Shown here in pieces: positions 1 through 6,412 of a DNA stretch of 6,862 bases. The stretch is from contig PMOM01000091.1 of the NCBI GenBank assembly GCA_003161535.1, forward strand, positions 3,086 through 9,947. Direction: 5' to 3'. How positions within the stretch are numbered: position 1 is the first letter of the stretch; the number at the start of each line of letters is the position of its first letter. The position numbers and the translations under genes are program-made. Below the pieces are notes generated by a model. The model searched no databases, had not been told where the DNA came from, and was given only the letters and a program-made list of their open reading frames with translations. The DNA comes from Caulobacteraceae bacterium (GTDB taxonomy: Bacteria > Pseudomonadota > Alphaproteobacteria > Caulobacterales > Caulobacteraceae).

Positions 1-9
1 TGGGCCCCT

Positions 10-30
10 CCCTCTCCCTGTGGGAGAGGG
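10..30. repeat. CCCTCTCCC hairpin repeat downstream of the AI-2E gene
   Basis: A perfect 9-base inverted repeat, CCCTCTCCC (10-18) and GGGAGAGGG (22-30), is separated by TGT. It lies 16 bases past the stop codon of the minus-strand AI-2E gene, so it could form a hairpin at the 3' end of that transcript. No T-run follows on the minus strand, so it is not a classic intrinsic terminator. A degenerate version of the same palindrome lies at 4771-4791, which suggests a dispersed intergenic repeat family. The repeat is seen directly; any role in termination or mRNA stability is inferred. Confidence 0.7.
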
Positions 31-46
31 TAATTCGCGCGAAGCG

Positions 47-1165
47 CTATCTTTTGTCCTTCGTGCTCTTGGTGAGCTTCGTGGTTAAAGCCTTCTTCCT
101 GGTCACGAAACCATCGGCATAGGGCTTGCCGTCGGCCGACAGCAGGACGGCGATGGCGCGGGTGGCGGGAAATTCCGCGCAGATGGCCATGACGATCACC
201 GTCAGCGGCGTCGACAGAAAGGCCCCGGCGACGCCGAAGATCACCCCCCAGAAAGCCAGCGACAGCAGCACGACGATGGGATCGATGTTCAGCCTCTGGC
301 CCTGCATGCGCGGCTGCACCACATGGCTGACGGTGAAGTGGACCGCTTCGAGGCCGACCAGAAGCGCCGCCGGCTTCCATACGCTGTCCAGCTCGACCAG
401 GCCGAAGAGGGGCGGCAGGAGCACGCCGATGGCCGCGCCGATGGCCGGAATGTAGTTGGCCAGAAAGATCAGGAAGGCCCAGAAGATCACGTGCGAGAGG
501 CCCGTGGCCCACATCAGCAGCGCCGAGGCGCCGGCGATGATCACCCCCACCATGGTCTGCACCCAGATATAACTCTCCACGCCCCGCTGAATGCGGCCGA
601 TGACCAGCACCGCCTCGGCGTGGCCCTCCTGGAAAAGCTCGACGAGCTTGTTCCTCGCGCTTCGCCGCGAGGCAAGCATGAAGCCCAGATAGACCAGGAC
701 GAAGACGGCGCCCTCGAAGATGTGGCCAGCCACCCGCGCCGCGCCGCGCACATAGCGGCCAGGATTGAGCTGATGGAAAAGCTCGTTGATGGTCGGCGCC
801 GCCGCCAGGCCCAGCTTGTCGGAGGCCATCTGCAACAGGACGTCCAGGCGCGCGGCGTACAGGCTGCCATCGCGCACCATCTGTCCGGCGTTGTCGGCGA
901 TCAGCCAGATCGAGGCGCCAAACAGCGCCACCACCACCGCGATCGCCGCCGGCAGCGCCGCCTTGGCCGGGAACCGCGCGCGCAGGACCAGAGCGTCTTC
1001 CAGGCCGCCAATCAGCAGCAGCAGGAAGATCGCCAGCACGAAGGGCGTCAGGATATGGCGCAGCGCCCAAAGCGCGAAGGCCCCGGCGATCACCGCCAGC
1101 ACGGCCACCGCCGTCTTCAGAAAAGCCAGCCGATCAGGCGCGTGCGGAGGGGGCGGCGCTGTCAT
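47..1165 (-). CDS. AI-2E transporter family (PerM/DUF20) membrane protein
   Basis: This 372-residue polytopic inner-membrane protein belongs to the AI-2E transporter family (formerly UPF0118/DUF20). Members include autoinducer-2 exporters and Na+/H+ antiporters, so the family name does not prove AI-2 transport. Hydrophobic segments lie near residues 16-34, 39-56, 69-90, 145-165, 202-220, 226-253, 265-281 and 297-330, with a soluble stretch around 91-144, as usual for the family. Family hallmarks are NYIPAIGAAIG (237-247) and the QPRMQGQ...DPIVVLLSL region (284-303). The ATG start is preceded by AGGGAAAGG on the minus strand, a moderate ribosome binding site. A weak promoter-like pair (TTGGTCG at 1200-1194, GCTAGGGA at 1179-1172) lies so close that the transcript would be nearly leaderless. 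The basic, Lys/Thr-rich last 18 residues are coded partly by a 9-base periodic repeat and look like a late addition. The family call is secure; the substrate is unknown. Confidence 0.93.
   Translation of the reverse strand: MTAPPPPHAPDRLAFLKTAVAVLAVIAGAFALWALRHILTPFVLAIFLLLLIGGLEDALVLRARFPAKAALPAAIAVVVALFGASIWLIADNAGQMVRDGSLYAARLDVLLQMASDKLGLAAAPTINELFHQLNPGRYVRGAARVAGHIFEGAVFVLVYLGFMLASRRSARNKLVELFQEGHAEAVLVIGRIQRGVESYIWVQTMVGVIIAGASALLMWATGLSHVIFWAFLIFLANYIPAIGAAIGVLLPPLFGLVELDSVWKPAALLVGLEAVHFTVSHVVQPRMQGQRLNIDPIVVLLSLAFWGVIFGVAGAFLSTPLTVIVMAICAEFPATRAIAVLLSADGKPYADGFVTRKKALTTKLTKSTKDKR
50..88 (-). repeat. 9-base periodic CACGAAG-type repeat forming the 3' end of the AI-2E gene
   Basis: Read on the minus strand, the last codons before the stop form 9-base units ACCACGAAG, CTCACCAAG, AGCACGAAG and GACAAAAGA. 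The encoded tail is TTK-LTK-STK-DKR, three residues per unit. This resembles a dispersed bacterial repeat that I know from many genomes to run as CACGAAGnn units, often read into the ends of genes. The periodicity is visible directly; the link to that repeat family rests on memory of the pattern. Confidence 0.6.
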
Positions 1166-1231
1166 CGCCTTTCCCTAGCGCGACTGCGTTGGGCGACCAA
1201 GCGCTGGCGCCGCCTTGCGCCCCCTCAGTCA

Positions 1232-1249
1232 GCTTGCGAGAGGGCAAGC
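1232..1249. repeat. Perfect inverted repeat GCTTGC-N6-GCAAGC upstream of the AI-2E gene
   Basis: GCTTGC (1232-1237) and GCAAGC (1244-1249) form a perfect 6-base dyad around GAGAGG, 67 bases upstream of the AI-2E start codon. It could be an operator for that gene or a small hairpin in its leader. A further short dyad, CCCC (1259-1262) / GGGG (1267-1270), lies beside it. Together with the hairpin repeats at 1291-1356, these are all that I see in the 200-base gap between the AI-2E start (1165) and the YdcH stop (1366). No gene is supported there. Confidence 0.35.
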
Positions 1250-1290
1250 CGCCAGTTCCCCCATAAGGGGCGCAATGGCTTTCTCTCATT

Positions 1291-1356
1291 CCTCCCCTGC
1301 GCATCTTCGCGGGGGAGGGGGACCGAAGCGGTGGAGGGGGCGGCGGCGTCCCCCTC
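1291..1356. repeat. Composite GC-rich intergenic hairpin repeat, copy A
   Basis: Two hairpins stand side by side. The first pairs 1291-1301 with 1308-1318: 11 base pairs including one G-U, with a CATCTT loop. The second pairs GAGGGGG (1334-1340) with CCCCCTC (1350-1356). The element sits just past the stop codon of the minus-strand YdcH gene and may end or protect its transcript. Three blocks are shared with copy B near 3072-3138: the 16-base block at 1309-1324, the 14-base block at 1330-1343 and the 10-base block at 1347-1356. This marks it as a dispersed repeat of the kind common between genes in Caulobacter-like genomes. Confidence 0.7.
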
Positions 1357-1365
1357 GCTTGGATG

Positions 1366-1545
1366 TCAGTGAATCGCCGCCTTCAGGCTCTCCAGCTCTT
1401 CCTTGAGGCGCAATTTCTGTCGCTTGAGTTCGTGGACCCGCACCGTGTCCGCGGCTGGTCGGCTGACCTCGTCCTCGATCGCCCTTTCGAGCGATTGGTG
1501 ACGGACGCCAAGTTCGCGGATGCGGGCTTCGATCGCCATGGTCAT
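1366..1545 (-). CDS. YdcH family (DUF465) small coiled-coil protein, first paralogue
   Basis: This small charged protein of 59 residues has the YdcH/DUF465 pattern: IEARIRELGVRHQSLERAIEDE in its first half, then VHELKRQKLRLKEELESLK near the C terminus. Two amphipathic helices are expected, likely pairing as a helical hairpin or coiled coil. The function of the family is not established. The open frame extends upstream to 1659 without an ATG that fits. The ATG at 1545 follows AAGGAG (1555-1550) by 4 bases and the in-frame ATG at 1539 follows it by 10, so the protein is 59 or 57 residues; I chose 1545 provisionally. The gene diverges from ubiX, and a hairpin repeat follows its stop. A second member of the family lies at 2826-3047. 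Confidence 0.85.
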   Translation of the reverse strand: MTMAIEARIRELGVRHQSLERAIEDEVSRPAADTVRVHELKRQKLRLKEELESLKAAIH

Positions 1546-1567
1546 ACGACTCCTTCTGTTGAACTTG

Positions 1568-1602
1568 AGGGGCACACTGAACCCCTGACGCTTAGCTGTC
1601 AG
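1568..1602. promoter_or_regulatory. Paired short dyads in the ydcH/ubiX divergent intergenic region
   Basis: AGGGG (1568-1572) pairs with CCCCT (1582-1586) across 9 bases, and CTGAC (1585-1589) pairs with GTCAG (1598-1602) across 8. The two dyads overlap by two bases and lie between the start codons of the diverging ydcH and ubiX genes, where regulator binding would affect both. The symmetry is seen directly; the operator role is a guess. Confidence 0.25.
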
Positions 1603-1614
1603 ATCACATATGCT
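1585..1614 (+). promoter_or_regulatory. Candidate sigma-70-type promoter for ubiX
   Basis: CTGACG (1585-1590) resembles the -35 TTGACG, and TATGCT (1609-1614) matches four of six -10 bases. The spacer is 18 bases. Transcription would start near 1621 and give a leader of about 50 bases. That leader holds a small GCCGG/CCGGC hairpin (1637-1641 with 1650-1654). The match is moderate and untested. Confidence 0.3.
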
Positions 1615-1670
1615 TGCACACGGCGTCGCCAAGACGGCCGGGCGAAAAACCGGCGGCAAGAGAGCTTCCC

Positions 1671-2285
1671 ATGATCAAAAATGCGGCATCGCGGCTGGTG
1701 GTGGGCATCTCGGGCGCTTCGGGGATCGTCTACGGGGTGCGCGTCCTGGACGCCTGCCGCGAGCTTGGCGTCGAGAGCCACCTGATCGTCAGCCGCGCCG
1801 CCGTGCTCACCCTGGCCCAGGAAACCGACCTTAGCCTCGCCGATCTGACGGCCAAGGCGTCCGTCCATCACCGGGTCGGCGACATCGGCGCGGCGGTGGC
1901 CTCGGGCTCCTTCCCGACGCTCGGCATGATCATCGCCCCCTGCTCGGTTCGCACCATGAGCGAGATCGCCACCGGTGCGACCTCCTCGCTGCTGACCCGC
2001 GCGGCGGACGTCACGCTGAAGGAGCGGCGCCACCTGGTGCTGATGGTCCGCGAGACGCCCTTGCACCTTGGCCACCTGCGCACCCTGGTCAGTCTCGCCG
2101 AGATGGGCGCGGTGATCGCTCCGCCCTTGCCGGCCTTCTACGCCGCGCCGCGCGGCCTTGAGGACATGGTCGACCAGTCGGTGGGCCGGGCGCTGGACAT
2201 CTTCGGCCTGGCCTGGAACCGCGTGCGCCGATGGGGCGACGATCTGCCGGCGCTGGCGGGCGGCGCCGAGGAACGAGAGGATTGA
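1671..2285 (+). CDS. ubiX: Flavin prenyltransferase UbiX
   Basis: UbiX (EC 2.5.1.129) joins dimethylallyl monophosphate to reduced FMN to make prenylated FMN. UbiD-type decarboxylases use this cofactor, classically the 4-hydroxy-3-polyprenylbenzoate step of ubiquinone synthesis. The 204-residue length is normal for this flavoprotein family. Visible hallmarks are the flavin-binding GISGASG (12-18), APCSVRTMSEIATG (89-102), the RAADVTLKERR block running into LVLMVRETPL (110-131), and PPLPAFY (151-157) followed by the LEDMVDQSVGRALD helix (163-176). The ATG at 1671 is chosen because the GISGASG strand follows at the usual distance; AGAG six bases upstream is a weak ribosome binding site. An upstream in-frame TTG at 1614 would add an unlikely basic leader. 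The stop overlaps the next gene's probable TTG start. No ubiD is in the window. Confidence 0.96.
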   Translation: MIKNAASRLVVGISGASGIVYGVRVLDACRELGVESHLIVSRAAVLTLAQETDLSLADLTAKASVHHRVGDIGAAVASGSFPTLGMIIAPCSVRTMSEIATGATSSLLTRAADVTLKERRHLVLMVRETPLHLGHLRTLVSLAEMGAVIAPPLPAFYAAPRGLEDMVDQSVGRALDIFGLAWNRVRRWGDDLPALAGGAEERED

Positions 2286-2743
2286 CCCTCTGGGACTACG
2301 CGCTCGGCGCCTGGCGCCGTCCGGCGGTCGAAGCCGCCTGCCTGGATCTGCAGACCCTGCATGGCCAGTGCGCGCCCCTCTTCCTGTGGCGCCTGTGGAC
2401 CCTGGCGGAGGGGCGGCCGGTGGACGACTCCACGCTCAAGGCCGCCGTCGCCGCCGCCAGGACCTGGGAGAGCGCGGTGATCGGACCCCTGCGCTCGGCC
2501 CGGCGCGCCCTGAAGGAGACCTCGCCCGGGATCCCTGATGAGGCGAGGATAGCCCTGCGCGACCAGGTCCGCGCCGCGGAACTGGCCGCCGAACGCATAC
2601 TGCTGGACGCCCTGGACGCCTTGACCCGCGCCCCGGGCGGCCATCAGGCCGAACCCCTGCCCGCACTCACCAAGCTGGCCGCCGCCTGGGGCGCCCCGGC
2701 CCCGGCCGATGCCCTGAAGCGCCTGCTGGCCGCCGCTCTTTAG
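2282..2743 (+). CDS. TIGR02444 (DUF2390) family protein
   Basis: This 153-residue soluble, mostly helical protein is recognised from its LWDYAL...P.VE.ACL.LQ..HG opening and the W.....GPLR.ARR.LK segment in the middle. This is the TIGR02444/DUF2390 family, which has no known function. The frame is open from an internal ATG at 2231, but that ATG lies inside ubiX without a ribosome binding site. It would also add an Arg/Gly-rich leader before the conserved LWD motif. A TTG at 2282 places the motif at residues 3-5, where it sits in relatives, and follows GAGGA (2268-2272) by 9 bases. The TTG shares two bases with the TGA of ubiX, so the two are probably translationally coupled and co-transcribed. 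The C-terminal region (about 113-153) is Ala/Leu-rich. The family call is fairly sure; the start is inferred. Confidence 0.82.
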   Translation: MTLWDYALGAWRRPAVEAACLDLQTLHGQCAPLFLWRLWTLAEGRPVDDSTLKAAVAAARTWESAVIGPLRSARRALKETSPGIPDEARIALRDQVRAAELAAERILLDALDALTRAPGGHQAEPLPALTKLAAAWGAPAPADALKRLLAAAL

Positions 2744-2768
2744 AGCCGCCCGCGCCCCTCGCGCCGAT

Positions 2769-2796
2769 TTGCCCGCCGTGGCGGGTCTGTTAGAAA
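2769..2796 (+). promoter_or_regulatory. Candidate Caulobacter-type housekeeping promoter for the second ydcH gene
   Basis: TTGCCCG (2769-2775) and GTTAGAAA (2789-2796), separated by 13 bases, fit loosely to the Caulobacter housekeeping consensus TTGACGS-N10-14-GCTANAWC; the -10 agrees at six of eight positions. A CCCGC/GCGGG dyad (2772-2776 with 2781-2785) occupies the spacer and could instead be a weak terminator for the ubiX-TIGR02444 transcript. Transcription would start near 2803. Confidence 0.3.
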
Positions 2797-2825
2797 GGCG
2801 CGGCGGCGAGGTGTGGATTTGCGCC

Positions 2826-3047
2826 ATGCATGACGACGATCCCGAGATCGATAGCAAGGCGGAGGTCCGGCTGGCCCTGGCCCAGCTTCGCCAGACCCAT
2901 CAGGATCTCGACGCCGCCGTCGCCGCCCTGGAAGCCAATCCCCAGCCCGACCAGCTGCGCATCGCCCGGCTGAAGAAGCAGAAGCTTATCCTCCGCGACC
3001 AGATCGCCAAGCTCGACAACCGCCTCACCCCCGACCTGCTCGCCTGA
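2826..3047 (+). CDS. YdcH family (DUF465) small coiled-coil protein, second paralogue
   Basis: This 73-residue charged protein has the YdcH/DUF465 layout. An acidic N terminus (HDDDPEID) is followed by a helix with the RQTHQDLDAAVAALE motif (22-36), a short Pro-containing turn, and a second helix with LRIARLKKQKLILRDQIAKL (44-63). It shares the H-Q-x-L, LK-x-QKL-x-L and acidic-hydrophobic pattern with the 59-residue paralogue at 1366-1545 but has a longer N terminus. The ATG at 2826 is preferred. The closest purine-rich site, GAGG (2808-2811), is 14 bases away, which is long, so an in-frame GTG at 2811 remains possible. The gene stands 82 bases after TIGR02444 with a possible promoter of its own, and the composite hairpin repeat begins 24 bases after its stop. 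The molecular function is unknown. Confidence 0.85.
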   Translation: MHDDDPEIDSKAEVRLALAQLRQTHQDLDAAVAALEANPQPDQLRIARLKKQKLILRDQIAKLDNRLTPDLLA

Positions 3048-3071
3048 GCCCCTAAAATCCGTCACCGCGCA

Positions 3072-3138
3072 GCGGGGGAGGGGGACCCCGCAGGGGTGGA
3101 GGGGGCGGGTGAAAGAGCGCACGGCCCTCGTCCCCCTC
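3072..3138. repeat. Composite GC-rich intergenic hairpin repeat, copy B
   Basis: This element shares three blocks with copy A (1309-1356): a 16-base block at 3072-3087, a 14-base block at 3095-3108 and a 10-base block at 3129-3138. The segments between them differ in length and sequence. It contains a small perfect hairpin, ACCCC (3085-3089) with GGGGT (3093-3097), and a longer-range pairing of GAGGGGG (3099-3105) with CCCCCTC (3132-3138). It separates the second ydcH gene from pmbA and may end the upstream transcript. The rest of this 143-base gap holds only the possible pmbA promoter. Confidence 0.7.
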
Positions 3139-3190
3139 ACCGCCTCGCCCACGCTTGCCGCGCGGCGGCCCTTCCCCCATACCGCGCGCC

Positions 3191-4522
3191 ATGGATGAAA
3201 ACCTGCTCAAGGACATCGCCGCCTCCGCTCTGGCGGCGGGGGCGGACGCCGCCGAGGTCGCCTTCGCCCAGCGCCAGGCCCTGTCGGTCACCGTGCGCCT
3301 GGGGGCGCTGGAAGAGGTCGAGCGCGAGGAAGCCGGCGATCTGGGTCTGCGGGTGCTGATCGGACGGCGCCAGGCGTCGGTCTCCGGCTCGGACATTTCG
3401 CGCGAAGGCCGCGCCAAGCTCGTCGAGCGGGTCGTGGCCATGGCCCGCCTGGCAGTGGAGGATCCCTACGCCGGCCTGCCGCCAACCGACCGCCTGGCCC
3501 GGGGAAAGCAGCGCGACTTCGATCTATTTGACGCCGGCGAACCCGGACCCGAACGGCTCGAGGCCCAGGCTCGCGAGGCCGAGGACGCGGCGCGGGCCGT
3601 CGCCGGGGTGAGCAATTCCAACGGGGCCTCGGCCACCTGGTCGACGTCAACCTGGCGCCTTGCCACGAGCGACGGCTTTTTCGGGGAACATCGCGGCAGC
3701 GTCTTTTCCCTCTCGGCCGGGGCCATCGCCGGCGAGGGCTCAGCCATGGAGCAGGGCCACGAGGGCCGCGCCACCCGCTGGGCGGCCGATCTGCCAAGCG
3801 CGGCCGCCATCGGCGCCGAGGCCGGACGCAGGGCGGTGGCCAGCCTCGGGGCGCGCAAGATCGCCTCGACCACCGCGCCGGTGGTTTTCGAAAACCGACT
3901 GGCCGCCTCCCTTCTGGGACCTTTGATTGGAGCCATCTCCGGGCCTGCCGTGGCCCGGGGCGTCTCGTTCCTCAAGGACCGGCTCGGGGCGCCGGTGTTC
4001 GCCGAGGGAGTGGCCATCATCGACGATCCGCATCGCGCGCGCGGTCTCGGCTCCTCGCCCTTCGACGACGAGGGCGTGGTCAACGCGCCCATGACCCTCA
4101 TCGATGACGGCGTCCTGACCACCTGGCTGCTCAACTCAAGCTCGGCCCGGCAGCTCGGTCTTCGCACCACCGGGCACGCGTCGCGCGGCCTGGCTGGGCC
4201 GCCAGGCGTGTCGACCTCGAACCTCACCTTGCGGCCGGGTTCGCTGGACCAGGCGGCGCTGATGCGCCAGGCCGGCGCGGGCGTCCTGGTCACCTCGATG
4301 TTCGGCCCCTCGCTCAACTCCAACACCGGCGACTGGTCGGTGGGCTGCTCGGGCCACTGGTTCGAGGCCGGCGAAATCGCCTATCCGGTCACCGAGATCA
4401 CCGTGGCGGGCAATCTGCGCGATATCTACGCCCGGCTCATTCCTGGCTCCGACCTGGAGCTGCGCGGTTCGGCCGACGCCCCCTCGATCCTCATTGACGC
4501 CCTGGCCATCGCCGGCCTGTAA
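3191..4522 (+). CDS. pmbA: TldE/PmbA, non-catalytic subunit of the TldD-TldE peptidase
   Basis: This 443-residue protein is a PmbA/TldE homologue close to the usual length of about 450. In enterobacteria TldD and TldE form a cytoplasmic heterodimeric metallopeptidase that matures microcin B17 and degrades the CcdA antitoxin; TldD carries the HExxxH zinc site and TldE does not. No HExxxH is present here, which fits TldE. Visible features are the N-terminal domain with LGLRVLIGRRQASVSGSDIS (51-70), the SSPFDDEGV loop (288-296), the NSSSARQLGLRTTGHASR segment (315-332), and the C-terminal YPVTEITVAGNL run (398-409) with PGSDLE (418-423). The ATG at 3191 gives the family-like N terminus; an in-frame TTG at 3155 would add 12 Pro/Arg-rich residues. 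No ribosome binding site is visible before it. DUF4170 follows after 12 bases. A tldD partner should lie elsewhere in the genome. Confidence 0.93.
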   Translation: MDENLLKDIAASALAAGADAAEVAFAQRQALSVTVRLGALEEVEREEAGDLGLRVLIGRRQASVSGSDISREGRAKLVERVVAMARLAVEDPYAGLPPTDRLARGKQRDFDLFDAGEPGPERLEAQAREAEDAARAVAGVSNSNGASATWSTSTWRLATSDGFFGEHRGSVFSLSAGAIAGEGSAMEQGHEGRATRWAADLPSAAAIGAEAGRRAVASLGARKIASTTAPVVFENRLAASLLGPLIGAISGPAVARGVSFLKDRLGAPVFAEGVAIIDDPHRARGLGSSPFDDEGVVNAPMTLIDDGVLTTWLLNSSSARQLGLRTTGHASRGLAGPPGVSTSNLTLRPGSLDQAALMRQAGAGVLVTSMFGPSLNSNTGDWSVGCSGHWFEAGEIAYPVTEITVAGNLRDIYARLIPGSDLELRGSADAPSILIDALAIAGL

Positions 4523-4534
4523 GGGGAGCCTCGA

Positions 4535-4783
4535 ATGCCCCATCAGCAGCTCCTGCATCTGGTCATCGGCGGCGAGCTCGAAGCGGTCGACGGGATCAAG
4601 TTCCGCGATCTTGCCAAGCTCGACCTGGTGGGCGCCTACGCCAGCTACGACGAGGCCCACCGCGCCTGGCAGGCCAAGGCCCAGGCCACCGTCGACAACG
4701 CCCACATGCGCTACTTCATCATCCACGCCCACCGCCTGCTCGATCCCTCGGCCGCGCCAGCGCCCAAGATCCCTCTCCCATAG
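4535..4783 (+). CDS. DUF4170 family protein
   Basis: This 82-residue soluble protein has the DUF4170 pattern. A short N-terminal strand (LHLVIGGELE, 7-16) is followed by F+DL..LDLVGAY.SYDEAHRAWQ (23-46), AQATVDNAHMRYFIIHAH (49-66) and LLDP (68-71). The family occurs mainly in alphaproteobacteria and its function is unknown. The ATG is supported by a strong AGGGGAG site (4522-4528) six bases upstream, which overlaps the pmbA stop. The gene is therefore probably in one operon with pmbA and translated efficiently. The last residues (KIPLP) and the TAG stop come from a CCCTCTCCC hairpin repeat, so the Pro/Ala-rich tail beyond LLDP is probably not part of the conserved fold. Confidence 0.88.
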   Translation: MPHQQLLHLVIGGELEAVDGIKFRDLAKLDLVGAYASYDEAHRAWQAKAQATVDNAHMRYFIIHAHRLLDPSAAPAPKIPLP

Positions 4784-4791
4784 GGAGAAGG
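4771..4791. repeat. CCCTCTCCC hairpin repeat at a convergent gene junction
   Basis: CTCTCCC (4773-4779) and GGGAG (4783-4787) form an imperfect hairpin. There are six pairs from 4774-4779 with 4783-4788, a mismatch, then two more pairs. The loop is ATA, and the right arm contains the TAG stop of DUF4170. The esterase stop on the other strand is only 9 bases further on. The arms match the palindrome at 10-30. It may serve as a two-way 3' end for both transcripts, although no U-run is present. Confidence 0.6.
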
Positions 4792-4792
4792 T

Positions 4793-6373
<1,581 letters not shown>

Positions 6374-6380
6374 CCCCGTC

Positions 6381-6386
6381 CCTCCT
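6381..6386 (-). promoter_or_regulatory. Strong ribosome binding site deciding the esterase start
   Basis: AGGAGG on the minus strand, 7 bases before the ATG at 6373, is the strongest ribosome binding site in the window. It lies inside the longer open frame that begins at the TTG at 6394, which argues against that TTG as the start. Confidence 0.8.
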
Positions 6387-6412
6387 GGTTGCAACGCTTG
6401 TCCTATAACCCC

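Noticed and set aside
1291..1356. CRISPR repeats or a structured regulatory RNA in the hairpin-rich gaps
   Set aside because: There are only two copies, far apart and without spacer periodicity. The simple G/C-run stems fit dispersed intergenic repeats better than a riboswitch or array.
323..1372. A 349-residue open frame on the plus strand across the AI-2E gene
   Set aside because: It is antisense to a well-supported membrane protein gene. Its product is rich in Arg, Gln, His and Asp with no recognisable domain, as expected from the reverse strand of GC-rich coding DNA.
2231..2233. ATG at 2231 as the start of the TIGR02444 gene
   Set aside because: It lies inside ubiX without a ribosome binding site and adds an Arg/Gly-rich leader before the conserved LWD motif, which sits at the N terminus in relatives.
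2138..2857. A 239-residue open frame antisense to the end of ubiX and TIGR02444
   Set aside because: Its product is Gly/Arg/Gln-rich low-complexity sequence, while the plus strand carries two recognisable families in the same stretch.
3466..4326. A 286-residue open frame antisense to pmbA
   Set aside because: The composition is that of a codon shadow (Arg, Pro, Ser, Ala), and the plus-strand frame matches PmbA from end to end.
3191..4522. Zinc-dependent active peptidase (TldD) for the gene at 3191-4522
   Set aside because: No HExxxH motif is present; the only HE (in GHEGRATRW) lacks the second histidine. The conserved blocks are those of PmbA/TldE.
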